Assembly: GCA_032718475.1 (NCBI GenBank)
Contig: JAUCBJ010004630.1
Location: 62,001 to 126,000 of the forward strand
From: Nemertoderma westbladi
Taxonomy: Eukaryota > Xenacoelomorpha > Nemertodermatida > Nemertodermatidae
Length of the DNA: 64,000 nucleotides
Direction of reading: 5' to 3'
The notes beneath the pieces are model-generated. The model ran no database searches and was not told the DNA's origin. It was given only the letters and a program-made list of their open reading frames with translations. Positions within the stretch are counted from its first letter, which is position 1. Each line of letters starts with the position of its first letter. The position numbers and the translations under genes were made by a program. Shown here in pieces: positions 1 to 16,143 of this stretch.

Positions 1-1411
1 TTTATTTGCACTCACACAGATACTTTACACGAACCCCCTTCGAGGCTTTATTTGCACTCACACAGATACTTTACACTGCCCCCACTTCGAGACTTTATTT
101 GCACTCACACAGATACTTTACACGAACCCCCTTCGATCGAGGCTTTATTTGCACTCACACAGATACTTTACACTGCCCCCACTTCGAGGCTCTATTTGCA
201 CTCACACAGATACTTTACACGAACCCCCTTCGAGGCTTTATTTGCACTCACACAGATACTTTACACTGCCCCCACTTCGAGGCTTTATTTGCACTCACAC
301 AGATACTTTACACTGCCCCCACTTCGAGGCTTTATTTACACTCACACAGATACTTTACACTGCCCCCACTTCGAGGCTCTATTTGCACTCACACAGATAC
401 TTTACACGAACCCCCTTCGAGGCTTTATTTACACTCACACAGATACTTTACACTGCCCCCTTCGATCGAGGCTTTATTTGCACTCACACAGATACTTTAC
501 ACTGCCCCCACTTCGAGGCTTTATTTGCACTCACACAGATACTTTACACTGCCCCCACTTCGAGGCTCTATTTGCACTCACACAGATACTTTACACGAAC
601 CCCCTTCGATCGAGGCTTTATTTGCACTCACACAGATACTTTACACTGCCCCCACTTCGAGGCTCTATTTACACTCACACAGATACTTTACACTGCCCCC
701 ACTTCGAGGCTTTATTTACACTCACACAGATACTTTACACTGCCCCCACTTCGAGGCTCTATTTGCACTCACACAGATACTTTACACTGCCCCCACTTCG
801 AGGCTTTATTTACACTCACACATATACTTTACACTGCCCCCACTTCGAGGCTTTATTTACACTCACACAGATACTTTATACTGCCCCCACTTCGAGGCTT
901 TATTTACACTCACACATATACTTTACACTGCCCCCACTTCGAGGCTTTATTTACACTCACACAGATACTTTACACTGCCCCCACTTCGAGGCTTTATTTG
1001 CACTCACACAGATACTTTACACGAACCCCCTTCGAGGCTTTATTTACACTCACACAGATACTTTACACGAACCCCCTTCGAGGCTTTATTTACACTCACA
1101 CAGATACTTTACACTGCCCCCACTTCGAGGCTTTATTTGCACTCACACAGATACTTTACACGAACCCCCTTCGAGGCTTTATTTACACTCACACAGATAC
1201 TTTATACTGCCCCCACTTCGAGGCTTTATTTACACTCACACATATACTTTATACTGCCCCCACTTCGAGGCTTTATTTACACTCACACATATACTTTACA
1301 CTGCCCCCACTTCGAGGCTTTATTTACACTCACACAGATACTTTACACTGCCCCCACTTCGAGGCTTTATTTGCACTCACACAGATACTTTACACGAACC
1401 CCCTTCGAGGC

Positions 1412-1690
1412 TTTATTTACACTCACACAGATACTTTACACTGCCCCCACTTCGAGGCTTTATTTGCACTCACACAGATACTTTACACGAACCCCCTTCG
1501 AGGCTTTATTTACACTCACACAGATACTTTACACTGCCCCCACTTCGAGGCTTTATTTGCACTCACACAGATACTTTACACGAACCCCCTTCGAGGCTTT
1601 ATTTACACTCACACAGATACTTTATACTGCCCCCACTTCGAGGCTTTATTTACACTCACACAGATACTTTATACTGCCCCCACTTCGAGG
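1412..1690 (+). repeat. 93-bp dimeric higher-order repeat within the array
   Basis: Here a 47-bp monomer with TTTATTTAC alternates with a 46-bp monomer ending GAACCCCCTTCGAGGC. TTTATTTAC starts recur at 1,412, 1,505 and 1,598, a period of exactly 93 bp. The pattern continues irregularly to about 1,930. It shows that the amplification unit here was a dimer, not a single monomer. Confidence 0.8.
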
Positions 1691-4600
1691 CTTTATTTAC
1701 ACTCACACAGATACTTTACACTGCCCCCACTTCGAGGCTTTATTTACACTCACACAGATACTTTACACTGCCCCCACTTCGAGGCTTTATTTGCACTCAC
1801 ACAGATACTTTACACGAACCCCCTTCGAGGCTTTATTTACACTCACACAGATACTTTACACTGCCCCCACTTCGAGGCTTTATTTGCACTCACACAGATA
1901 CTTTACACGAACCCCCTTCGAGGCTTTATTTACACTCACACAGATACTTTACACTGCCCCCACTTCGAGGCTCTATTTGCACTCACACAGATACTTTACA
2001 CTGCCCCCACTTCGAGGCTTTATTTGCACTCACACAGATACTTTACACGAACCCCCTTCGATCGAGGCTTTATTTGCACTCACACAGATACTTTACACTG
2101 CCCCCACTTCGAGACTTTATTTGCACTCACACAGATACTTTACACTGCCCCCACTTCGAGGCTTTATTTACACTCACACAGATACTTTACACGAACCCCC
2201 TTCGAGGCTTTATTTACACTCACACAGATACTTTACACTGCCCCCACTTCGAGGCTCTATTTACACTCACACAGATACTTTATACTGCCCCCACTTCGAG
2301 GCTTTATTTACACTCACACAGATACTTTACACTGCCCCCACTTCGAGGCTTTATTTACACTCACACAGATACTTTACACTGCCCCCACTTCGAGGCTCTA
2401 TTTGCACTCACACAGATACTTTACACGAACCCCCTTCGAGGCTTTATTTACACTCACACAGATACTTTACACTGCCCCCACTTCGAGGCTTTATTTGCAC
2501 TCACACAACCCCCTTCGAGGCTTTATTTACACTCACACAGATACTTTACACTGCCCCCACTTCGAGGCTTTATTTGCACTCACACAGATACTTTACACTG
2601 CCCCCACTTCGAGGCTTTATTTGCACTCACACAGATACTTTACACGAACCCCCTTCGAGGCTTTATTTACACTCACACAGATACTTTACACTGCCCCCAC
2701 TTCGAGGCTTTATTTGCACTCACACAGATACTTTACACGAACCCCCTTCGATCGAGGCTTTATTTGCACTCACACAGATACTTTACACTGCCCCCACTTC
2801 GAGGCTTTATTTACACTCACACAGATACTTTACACTGCCCCCACTTCGAGGCTCTATTTGCACTCACACAGATACTTTACACGAACCCCCTTCGAGGCTT
2901 TATTTACACTCACACAGATACTTTACACTGAACCCCCTTCGAGGCTTTATTTACACTCACACAGATACTTTACACTGCCCCCACTTCGAGGCTTTATTTA
3001 CACTCACACAGATACTTTACACTGCCCCCACTTCGAGGCTTTATTTACACTCACACAGATACTTTACACTGCCCCCACTTCGAGGCTTTATTTGCACTCA
3101 CACAGATACTTTACACGAACCCCCTTCGATCGAGGCTCTATTTGCACTCACACAGATACTTTACACTGCCCCCACTTCGAGGCTTTATTTACACTCACAC
3201 AGATACTTTACACTGCCCCCACTTCGAGGCTTTATTTACACTCACACAGATACTTTACACTGCCCCCACTTCGAGGCTTTATTTACACTCACACAGATAC
3301 TTTACACTGCCCCCACTTCGAGGCTTTATTTACACTCACACAGATACTTTACACTGCCCCCACTTCGAGGCTCTATTTGCACTCACACAGATACTTTACA
3401 CGAACCCCCTTCGAGGCTTTATTTACACTCACACAGATACTTTACACTGCCCCCACTTCGAGGCTCTATTTGCACTCACACAGATACTTTACACGAACCC
3501 CCTTCGATCGAGGCTTTATTTGCACTCACACAGATACTTTACACTGCCCCCACTTCGAGGCTTTATTTGCACTCACACAGATACTTTACACTGCCCCCAC
3601 TTCGAGGCTTTATTTACACTCACACAGATACTTTACACTGCCCCCACTTCGAGGCTTTATTTGCACTCACACAGATACTTTACACGAACCCCCTTCGATC
3701 GAGGCTTTATTTGCACTCACACAGATACTTTACACTGCCCCCACTTCGAGGCTCTATTTACACTCACACAGATACTTTACACTGCCCCCACTTCGAGGCT
3801 TTATTTACACTCACACAGATACTTTACACTGCCCCCACTTCGAGGCTTTATTTGCACTCACACAGATACTTTACACTGCCCCCACTTCGAGGCTTTATTT
3901 GCACTCACACAGATACTTTACACTGCCCCCACTTCGAGGCTTTATTTGCACTCACACAGATACTTTACACTGCCCCCACTTCGAGGCTTTATTTGCACTC
4001 ACACAGATACTTTACACTGCCCCCACTTCGAGGCTTTATTTACACTCACACAGATACTTTACACGAACCCCCTTCGATCGAGGCTTTATTTGCACTCACA
4101 CAGATACTTTACACTGCCCCCACTTCGAGGCTTTATTTGCACTCACACAGATACTTTACACTGCCCCCACTTCGAGGCTTTATTTACACTCACACAGATA
4201 CTTTACACGAACCCCCTTCGATCGAGGCTTTATTTGCACTCACACAGATACTTTACACTGCCCCCACTTCGAGGCTTTATTTACACTCACACAGATACTT
4301 TACACTGCCCCCACTTCGAGGCTTTATTTACACTCACACAGATACTTTACACTGCCCCCACTTCGAGGCTTTATTTGCACTCACACAGATACTTTACACT
4401 GCCCCCACTTCGAGGCTTTATTTACACTCACACAGATACTTTACACTGCCCCCACTTCGAGGCTTTATTTGCACTCACACAGATACTTTATACTGCCCCC
4501 ACTTCGAGGCTTTATTTGCACTCACACAGATACTTTACACTGCCCCCACTTCGAGGCTTTATTTACACTCACACAGATACTTTACACTGCCCCCACTTCG

Positions 4601-5159
4601 AGGCTTTATTTGCACTCACACAGATACTTTACACTGCCCCCACTTCGAGGCTTTATTTGCACTCACACAGATACTTTACACTGCCCCCACTTCGAGGCTT
4701 TATTTACACTCACACAGATACTTTACACTGCCCCCACTTCGAGGCTTTATTTGCACTCACACAGATACTTTACACTGCCCCCACTTCGAGGCTTTATTTG
4801 CACTCACACAGATACTTTACACTGCCCCCACTTCGAGGCTTTATTTACACTCACACAGATACTTTACACGAACCCCCTTCGATCGAGGCTTTATTTACAC
4901 TCACACAGATACTTTACACTGCCCCCACTTCGAGGCTTTATTTGCACTCACACAGATACTTTACACTGCCCCCCTTCGAGGCTTTATTTGCACTCACACA
5001 GATACTTTACACGAACCCCCTTCGATCGAGGCTTTATTTACACTCACACAGATACTTTACACTGCCCCCACTTCGAGGCTTTATTTGCACTCACACAGAT
5101 ACTTTACACTGCCCCCACTTCGAGGCTTTATTTACACTCACACAGATACTTTACACGAA

Positions 5160-5190
5160 CCCCCTTCGACAGGTTTTCTTTCGAGGCTTT
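5160..5190 (+). repeat. Array monomer with a short unique insertion
   Basis: After GAACCCCCTTCGA comes CAGGTTTTCTTTCGAGG instead of the usual TCGAGG or GG. The net gain is about 15 bp with a second copy of TTTCGAGG. I saw this form only once in the array. It may mark a replication slip. Confidence 0.7.
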
Positions 5191-6002
5191 ATTTGCACTC
5201 ACACAGATACTTTACACTGCCCCCACTTCGAGGCTTTATTTACACTCACACAGATACTTTACACGAACCCCCTTCGATCGAGGCTTTATTTGCACTCACA
5301 CAGATACTTTACACTGCCCCCACTTCGAGGCTTTATTTGCACTCACACAGATACTTTACACTGCCCCCACTTCGAGGCTTTATTTGCACTCACACAGATA
5401 CTTTACACGAACCCCCTTCGATCGAGGCTTTATTTGCACTCACACAGATACTTTACACGAACCCCACTTCGATCGAGGCTTTATTTGCACTCACACAGAT
5501 ACTTTACACTGCCCCCACTTCGAGGCTTTATTTGCACTCACACAGATACTTTACACTGCCCCCACTTCGAGGCTTTATTTGCACTCACACAGATACTTTA
5601 CACTGCCCCCACTTCGAGGCTTTATTTACACTCACACAGATACTTTACACGAACCCCCTTCGATCGAGGCTTTATTTGCACTCACACAGATACTTTACAC
5701 TGCCCCCACTTCGAGGCTTTATTTGCACTCACACAGATACTTTACACTGCCCCCACTTCGAGGCTTTATTTGCACTCACACAGATACTTTACACGAACCC
5801 CCTTCGATCGAGGCTTTATTTGCACTCACACAGATACTTTACACTGCCCCCACTTCGAGGCTTTATTTGCACTCACACAGATACTTTACACTGCCCCCAC
5901 TTCGAGGCTTTATTTGCACTCACACAGATACTTTACACTGCCCCCACTTCGAGGCTTTATTTGCACTCACACAGATACTTTACACTGCCCCCACTTCGAG
6001 GC

Positions 6003-6585
6003 TTTATTTACACTCACACAGATACTTTACACGAACCCCCTTCGATCGAGGCTTTATTTGCACTCACACAGATACTTTACACTGCCCCCACTTCGAGGCT
6101 TTATTTACACTCACACAGATACTTTACACGAACCCCCTTCGATCGAGGCTTTATTTGCACTCACACAGATACTTTACACTGCCCCCACTTCGAGGCTTTA
6201 TTTACACTCACACAGATACTTTACACGAACCCCCTTCGATCGAGGCTTTATTTGCACTCACACAGATACTTTACACTGCCCCCACTTCGAGGCTTTATTT
6301 GCACTCACACAGATACTTTACACGAACCCCCTTCGATCGAGGCTTTATTTGCACTCACACAGATACTTTACACTGCCCCCACTTCGAGGCTTTATTTACA
6401 CTCACACAGATACTTTACACGAACCCCCTTCGATCGAGGCTTTATTTGCACTCACACAGATACTTTACACTGCCCCCACTTCGAGGCTTTATTTACACTC
6501 ACACAGATACTTTACACGAACCCCCTTCGATCGAGGCTTTATTTGCACTCACACAGATACTTTACACTGCCCCCACTTCGAGGCT
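6003..6585 (+). repeat. 97-bp dimeric higher-order repeat within the array
   Basis: A 50-bp monomer (with TCGATCGA) and a 47-bp monomer alternate. Phase marks fall at 6,003, 6,100, 6,197, 6,294, 6,391 and 6,488, spaced 97 bp. The unit at 6,294 has TTTATTTG where the others have TTTATTTA, so base 8 varies independently of length class. Similar 97-bp dimers recur further along the array. Confidence 0.8.
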
Positions 6586-9500
6586 TTATTTGCACTCACA
6601 CAGATACTTTACACGAACCCCCTTCGATCGAGGCTTTATTTGCACTCACACAGATACTTTACACTGCCCCCACTTCGAGGCTTTATTTGCACTCACACAG
6701 ATACTTTACACGAACCCCCTTCGATCGAGGCTTTATTTGCACTCACACAGATACTTTACACGAACCCCCTTCGATCGAGGCTTTATTTGCACTCACACAG
6801 ATACTTTACACTGCCCCCACTTCGAGGCTTTATTTGCACTCACACAGATACTTTACACGAACCCCCTTCGATCGAGGCTTTATTTGCACTCACACAGATA
6901 CTTTACACTGCCCCCACTTCGAGGCTTTATTTACACTCACACAGATACTTTACACGAACCCCCTTCGATCGAGGCTTTATTTGCACTCACACAGATACTT
7001 TACACTGCCCCCACTTCGAGGCTTTATTTACACTCACACAGATACTTTACACGAACCCCCTTCGATCGAGGCTTTATTTGCACTCACACAGATACTTTAC
7101 ACTGCCCCCACTTCGAGGCTTTATTTGCACTCACACAGATACTTTACACTGCCCCCACTTCGAGGCTTTATTTACACTCACACAGATACTTTACACTGCC
7201 CCCACTTCGAGGCTTTATTTGCACTCACACAGATACTTTACACTGCCCCCACTTCGAGGCTTTATTTACACTCACACAGATACTTTACACGAACCCCCTT
7301 CGATCGAGGCTTTATTTGCACTCACACAGATACTTTACACTGCCCCCACTTCGAGGCTTTATTTACACTCACACAGATACTTTACACGAACCCCCTTCGA
7401 TCGAGGCTTTATTTGCACTCACACAGATACTTTACACTGCCCCCACTTCGAGGCTTTATTTGCACTCACACAGATACTTTACACGAACCCCCTTCGATCG
7501 AGGCTTTATTTGCACTCACACAGATACTTTACACTGCCCCCACTTCGAGGCTTTATTTGCACTCACACAGATACTTTACACTGCCCCCACTTCGAGGCTT
7601 TATTTACACTCACACAGATACTTTACACTGCCCCCACTTCGAGGCTTTATTTGCACTCACACAGATACTTTACACTGCCCCCACTTCGAGGCTTTATTTA
7701 CACTCACACAGATACTTTACACGAACCCCCTTCGATCGAGGCTTTATTTGCACTCACACAGATACTTTACACTGCCCCCACTTCGAGGCTTTATTTGCAC
7801 TCACACAGATACTTTACACTGCCCCCACTTCGAGGCTTTATTTACACTCACACAGATACTTTACACGAACCCCCTTCGATCGAGGCTTTATTTGCACTCA
7901 CACAGATACTTTACACTGCCCCCACTTCGAGGCTTTATTTGCACTCACACAGATACTTTACACTGCCCCCACTTCGAGGCTTTATTTGCACTCACACAGA
8001 TACTTTACACGAACCCCCTTCGATCGAGGCTTTATTTGCACTCACACAGATACTTTACACTGCCCCCACTTCGAGGCTTTATTTGCACTCACACAGATAC
8101 TTTACACTGCCCCCACTTCGAGGCTTTATTTGCACTCACACAGATACTTTACACTGCCCCCACTTCGAGGCTTTATTTGCACTCACACAGATACTTTACA
8201 CGACCCCCTTCGAGGCTTTATTTGCACTCACACAGATACTTTACACGAACCCCCTTCGATCGAGGCTTTATTTGCACTCACACAGATACTTTACACTGCC
8301 CCCACTTCGAGGCTTTATTTGCACTCACACAGATACTTTACACTGCCCCCACTTCGAGGCTTTATTTGCACTCACACAGATACTTTACACTGCCCCCACT
8401 TCGAGGCTTTATTTACACTCACACAGATACTTTACACTGCCCCCACTTCGAGGCTTTATTTACACTCACACAGATACTTTACACTGCCCCCACTTCGAGG
8501 CTTTATTTGCACTCACACAGATACTTTACACTGCCCCCACTTCGAGGCTTTATTTGCACTCACACAGATACTTTACACTGCCCCCACTTCGAGGCTTTAT
8601 TTGCACTCACACAGATACTTTACACTGCCCCCACTTCGAGGCTTTATTTGCACTCACACAGATACTTTACACTGCCCCCACTTCGAGGCTTTATTTGCAC
8701 TCACACAGATACTTTACACGAACCCCCTTCGATCGAGGCTTTATTTGCACTCACACAGATACTTTACACTGCCCCCACTTCGAGGCTTTATTTACACTCA
8801 CACAGATACTTTACACTGCCCCCACTTCGAGGCTTTATTTGCACTCACACAGATACTTTACACTGCCCCCACTTCGAGGCTTTATTTACACTCACACAGA
8901 TACTTTACACGAACCCCCTTCGAGGCTTTATTTGCACTCACACAGATACTTTACACGAACCCCCTTCGATCGAGGCTTTATTTGCACTCACACAGATACT
9001 TTACACTGCCCCCACTTCGAGGCTTTATTTGCACTCACACAGATACTTTACACTGCCCCCACTTCGAGGCTTTATTTGCACTCACACAGATACTTTACAC
9101 GAACCCCCTTCGATCGAGGCTTTATTTGCACTCACACAGATACTTTACACTGCCCCCACTTCGAGGCTTTATTTACACTCACACAGATACTTTACACTGC
9201 CCCCACTTCGAGGCTTTATTTACACTCACACAGATACTTTACACGAACCCCCTTCGATCGAGGCTTTATTTGCACTCACACAGATACTTTACACTGCCCC
9301 CACTTCGAGGCTTTATTTACACTCACACAGATACTTTACACGAACCCCCTTCGATCGAGGCTTTATTTGCACTCACACAGATACTTTACACTGCCCCCAC
9401 TTCGAGGCTTTATTTGCACTCACACAGATACTTTACACTGCCCCCACTTCGAGGCTTTATTTGCACTCACACAGATACTTTACACGAACCCCCTTCGATC

Positions 9501-12500
9501 GAGGCTTTATTTACACTCACACAGATACTTTACATTGCCCCCACTTCGAGGCTTTATTTGCACTCACACAGATACTTTACACTGCCCCCACTTCGAGGCT
9601 TTATTTGCACTCACACAGATACTTTACACGAACCCCCTTCGAGGCTTTATTTGCACTCACACAGATACTTTACACTGCCCCCACTTCGTGGCTTTATTTG
9701 CACTCACACAGATACTTTACACTGCCCCCACTTCGAGGCTTTATTTGCACTCACACAGATACTTTACACTGCCCCCACTTCGTGGCTTTATTTGCACTCA
9801 CACAGATACTTTACACTGCCCCCACTTCGAGGCTTTATTTGCACTCACACAGATACTTTACACTGCCCCCACTTCGAGGCTTTATTTGCACTCACACAGA
9901 TACTTTACACTGCCCCCACTTCGAGGCTTTATTTGCACTCACACAGATACTTTACACTGCCCCCCCTTCGTGGCTTTATTTACACTCACACAGATACTTT
10001 ACACGAACCCCCTTCGATCGAGGCTTTATTTACACTCACACAGATACTTTACATTGCCCCCACTTCGAGGCTTTATTTGCACTCACACAGATACTTTACA
10101 CTGCCCAAACTTCGAGACTTTATTTACACTCACACAGATACTTTACACGAACCCCCTTCGAGGCTTTATTTGCACTCACACAGATACTTTACACTGCCCC
10201 CACTTCGTGGCTTTATTTGCACTCACACAGATACTTTACACTGCCCCCACTTCGAGGCTTTATTTGCACTCACACAGATACTTTACACTGCCCCCACTTC
10301 GAGGCTTTATTTGCACTCACACAGATACTTTACACTGCCCCCACTTCGAGGCTTTATTTGCACTCACACAGATACTTTACACTGCCCCCACTTCGAGGCT
10401 TTATTTGCACTCACACAGATACTTTACACTGCCCCCACTTCGAGGCTTTATTTGCACTCACACATATACTTTACACTGCCCCCACTTCGAGGCTTTATTT
10501 GCACTCACACAGATACTTTACACTGCCCCCACTTCGAGGCTTTATTTGCACTCACACAGATACTTTACACTGCCCCCACTTCGAGGCTTTATTTGCACTC
10601 ACACAGATACTTTACACTGCCCCCACTTCGAGGCTTTATTTGCACTCACACAGATACTTTACACTGCCCCCACTTCGAGGCTTTATTTGCACTCACACAG
10701 ATACTTTACACTGCCCCCACTTCGAGGCTTTATTTGCACTCACACAGTTACTTTACACGAACCCCCTTCGATCGAGGCTTTATTTGCACTCACACAGATA
10801 CTTTACACTGCCCCCACTTCGTGGCTTTATTTGCACTCACACAGATACTTTACACTGCCCCCACTTCGAGGCTTTATTTGCACTCACACAGATACTTTAC
10901 ACTGCCCCCACTTCGAGGCTTTATTTGCACTCACACAGATACTTTACACTGCCCCCACTTCGAGGCTTTATTTGCACTCACACAGTTACTTTACACGAAC
11001 CCCCTTCGATCGAGGCTTTATTTACACTCACACAGATACTTTACATTGCCCCCACTTCGAGGCTTTATTTGCACTCACACAGATACTTTACATTGCCCCC
11101 ACTTCGAGGCTTTATTTGCACTCACACAGACACTTTACACTGCCCCCACTTCGAGGCTCTATTTGCACTCACACAGATACTTTACACTGCCCCCACTTCG
11201 AGGCTCTATTTGCACTCACACAGATACTTTACACGAACCCCCTTCGATCGAGGCTTTATTTGCACTCACACAGATACTTTACACTGCCCCCACTTCGAGG
11301 CTCTATTTGCACTCACACAGATACTTTACACGAACCCCCTTCGATCGAGGTTTTATTTGCACTCACACAGATACTTTACACTGCCCCCACTTCGAGGCTC
11401 TATTTGCACTCACACAGATACTTTACACGAACCCCCTTCGATCGAGGCTTTATTTGCACTCACACAGATACTTTACACTGCCCCCACTTCGAGGCTCTAT
11501 TTGCACTCACACAGATACTTTACACGAACCCCCTTCGATCGAGGTTTTATTTGCACTCACACAGATACTTTACATTGCCCCCACTTCGAGGCTTTATTTG
11601 CACTCACACAGACACTTTACACTGCCCCCACTTCGAGGCTTTATTTACACTCACACAGATACTTTACACTGTCCCCACTTCGAGGCTTTATTTGCACTCA
11701 CACAGATACTTTACACGAACCCCCTTCGATCGAGGTTTTATTTGCACTCACACAGATACTTTACACTGCCCCCACTTCGACGCTTTATTTGCACTCACAC
11801 AGATACTTTACACTGCCCCCACTTCGAGGCTTTATTTACACTCACACAGATACTTTACACTGCCCCCACTTCGAGGCTTTATTTACACTCACACAGATAC
11901 TTTATACTGCCCCCACTTCGAGGCTTTATTTACACTCACACAGATACTTTACACTGCCCCCACTTCGAGGCTTTATTTGCACTCACACAGATACTTTACA
12001 CGAACCCCCTTCGAGGCTTTATTTGCACTCACACAGATACTTTACACTGCCCCCACTTCGTGGCTTTATTTGCACTCACACAGATACTTTACACTGCCCC
12101 CACTTCGAGGTTTTATTTACACTCACACAGATATCCTACACTGCCCCCACTTCGAGGCTTTATTTGCACTCACACAGATACTTTACACGAACCCCCTTCG
12201 ATCGAGGTTTTATTTACACTCACACAGATACTTTACACTGCCCCCACTTCGAGGCTTTATTTGCACTCACACAGATATCCTACACTGCCCCCACTTCGAG
12301 GCTTTATTTGCACTCACACAGATACTTTACACTGCCCAAACTTCGAGGCTTTATTTGCACTCACACAGATACTTTACACGAACCCCCTTCGATCGAGGTT
12401 TTATTTACACTCACACAGATACTTTACACTGCCCCCACTTCGAGGCTTTATTTGCACTCACACAGATACTTTACACTGCCCCCACTTCGAGGCTTTATTT

Positions 12501-15500
12501 GCACTCACACAGATACTTTACACTGCCCAAACTTCGAGGCTTTATTTACACTCACACAGATACTTTACACGAACCCCCTTCGATCGAGGTTTTATTTACA
12601 CTCACACAGATACTTTACACTGCCCCCACTTCGAGGCTTTATTTGCACTCACACAGATACTTTATACTGCCCCCACTTCGAGGCTTTATTTACACTCACA
12701 CAGATACTTTACACTGCCCCCACTTCGAGGCTTTATTTGCACTCACACAGATATCCTACACTGCCCCCACTTCGAGGCTTTATTTGCACTCACACAGATA
12801 CTTTACACTGCCCCCACTTCGAGGCTCTATTTGCACTCACACAGATACTTTACACTGCCCCCACTTCGTGGCTTTATTTGCACTCACACAGATACTTTAC
12901 ACTGTCCCCACTTCGAGGCTTTATTTGCACTCACACAGATACTTTACACGAACCCCCTTCGATCGAGGCTTTATTTGCACTCACACAGATACTTTACACT
13001 GCCCCCACTTCGAGGCTTTATTTACACTCACACAGATACTTTACACGAACCCCCTTCGATCGAGGCTTTATTTGCACTCACACAGATACTTTACACTGCC
13101 CCCACTTCGAGGCTTTATTTGCACTCACACAGATACTTTATACTGCCCCCACTTCGAGGCTTTATTTGCACTCACACAGATACTTTACACTGCCCCCACT
13201 TCGTGGCTTTATTTGCACTCACACAGATACTTTACACTGCCACCACTTCGTGGCTTTATTTGCACTCACACAGATACTTTACACTGCCCCCACTTCGAGG
13301 CTTTATTTACACTCACACAGATACTTTACACGAACCCCCTTCGATCGAGGCTTTATTTGCACTCACACAGATACTTTACACTGCCCCCACTTCGAGGCTT
13401 TATTTGCACTCACACAGATACTTTACACTGCCCCCACTTCGTGGCTTTATTTGCACTCACACAGATACTTTACACTGTCCCCACTTCGAGGCTTTATTTA
13501 CACTCACACAGATACTTTACACGAACCCCCTTCGATCGAGGTTTTATTTGCACTCACACAGATACTTTATACTGCCCCTACTTCGAGGCTTTATTTACAC
13601 TCACACAGATACTTTACACTGCCCCTACTTCGAGGCTTTATTTACACTCACACAGATACTTTACACTGCCCCCACTTCGAGGCTTTATTTACACTCACAC
13701 AGATACTTTACACTGCCCCCACTTCGAGGCTTTATTTGCACTCACACAGATACTTTACACTGTCCCCACTTCGAGGCTTTATTTACACTCACACAGATAC
13801 TTTACACGAACCCCCTTCGATCGAGGTTTTATTTGCACTCACACAGATACTTTATACTGCCCCCACTTCGAGGCTTTATTTGCACTCACACAGATACTTT
13901 ACACGAACCCCCTTCGATCGAGGCTTTATTTACACTCACACAGATACTTTACACGAACCCCCTTCGATCGAGGCTTTATTTACACTCACACAGATACTTT
14001 ACACGAACCCCCTTCGATCGAGGCTTTATTTGCACTCACACAGATACTTTACACTGCCCCCACTTCGAGGCTTTATTTACACTCACACAGATACTTTACA
14101 CTGCCCCCACTTCGAGGCTTTATTTACACTCACACAGATACTTTACACGAACCCCCTTCGATCGAGGCTTTATTTGCACTCACACAGATACTTTACACTG
14201 CCCCCACTTCGAGGCTTTATTTGCACTCACACAGATACTTTACACGAACCCCCTTCGAGGCTTTATTTGCACTCACACAGATACTTTACACGAACCCCCT
14301 TCGATCGAGGTTTTATTTGCACTCACACAGATACTTTACACTGCCCCCACTTCGAGGCTTTATTTACACTCACACAGATACTTTACACGAACCCCCTTCG
14401 ATCGAGGTTTTATTTGCACTCACACAGATACTTTACACTGCCCCCACTTCGAGGCTTTATTTACACTCACACAGATACTTTACACTGCCCCCACTTCGAG
14501 GCTTTATTTGCACTCACACAGATACTTTACACTGCCCCCACTTCGAGGCTTTATTTACACTCACACAGATACTTTACACGAACCCCCTTCGATCGAGGCT
14601 TTATTTGCACTCACACAGATACTTTACACTGCCCCCACTTCGAGGCTTTATTTACACTCACACAGATACTTTACACGAACCCCCTTCGATCGAGGTTTTA
14701 TTTGCACTCACACAGATACTTTACACTGCCCCCACTTCGAGGCTTTATTTACACTCACACAGATACTTTACACTGCCCCCACTTCGAGGCTTTATTTGCA
14801 CTCACACAGATACTTTACACTGCCCCCACTTCGAGGCTTTATTTACACTCACACAGATACTTTACACGAACCCCCTTCGATCGAGGCTTTATTTGCACTC
14901 ACACAGATACTTTACACTGCCCCCACTTCGAGGCTTTATTTACACTCACACAGATACTTTACACGAACCCCCTTCGATCGAGGCTTTATTTACACTCACA
15001 CAGATACTTTACACTGCCCCCACTTCGAGACTTTATTTACACTCACACAGATACTTTACACTGCCCCCACTTCGAGGCTTTATTTACACTCACACAGATA
15101 CTTTACACTGCCCCCACTTCGAGGCTTTATTTGCACTCACACAGATACTTTACACTGCCCCCACTTCGAGGCTTTATTTGCACTCACACAGATACTTTAC
15201 ACGAACCCCCTTCGATCGAGGCTTTATTTACACTCACACAGATACTTTACACTGCCCCCACTTCGAGGCTTTATTTACACTCACACAGATACTTTACACT
15301 GCCCCCACTTCGAGGCTTTATTTGCACTCACACAGATACTTTACACTGCCCCCACTTCGAGGCTTTATTTGCACTCACACAGATACTTTACACGAACCCC
15401 CTTCGATCGAGGTTTTATTTGCACTCACACAGATACTTTACACGAACCCCCTTCGATCGAGGTTTTATTTGCACTCACACAGATACTTTACACTGCCCCC

Positions 15501-15686
15501 ACTTCGAGGCTTTATTTACACTCACACAGATACTTTACACGAACCCCCTTCGATCGAGGCTTTATTTACACTCACACAGATACTTTACACGAACCCCCTT
15601 CGATCGAGGTTTTATTTGCACTCACACAGATACTTTACACTGCCCCCACTTCGAGGCTTTATTTGCACTCACACAGATACTTTACA

Positions 15687-15703
15687 CTGTACTCACGGCA
15701 ACG
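15687..15703 (+). repeat. Singleton divergent monomer end
   Basis: The usual CTGCCCCCACTTCGAGG is replaced here by CTGTACTCACGGCAACG. Several substitutions cluster in one monomer while its neighbours are canonical. That is more like a short patch copied from elsewhere than accumulated point mutations. Confidence 0.6.
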
Positions 15704-16143
15704 CTTTATTTGCACTCACACAGATACTTTACACGAACCCCCTTCGATCGAGGCTTTATTTGCACTCACACAGATACTTTACACTGCCCCCACTTCGAGG
15801 CTTTATTTACACTCACACAGATACTTTACACTGCCCCCACTTCGAGACTTTATTTGCACTCACACAGATACTTTACATTGCCCCCACTTCGAGGCTTTAT
15901 TTGCACTCACACAGATACTTTACACGAACCCCCTTCGATCGAGGTTTTATTTGCACTCACACAGATACTTTATACTGCCCCCACTTCGAGGCTTTATTTG
16001 CACTCACACAGATACTTTACACTGCCCCCACTTCGAGGCTTTATTTACACTCACACAGATACTTTACACGAACCCCCTTCGATCGAGGTTTTATTTACAC
16101 TCACACAGATACTTTACACTGCCCCCACTTCGAGGCTTTATTT

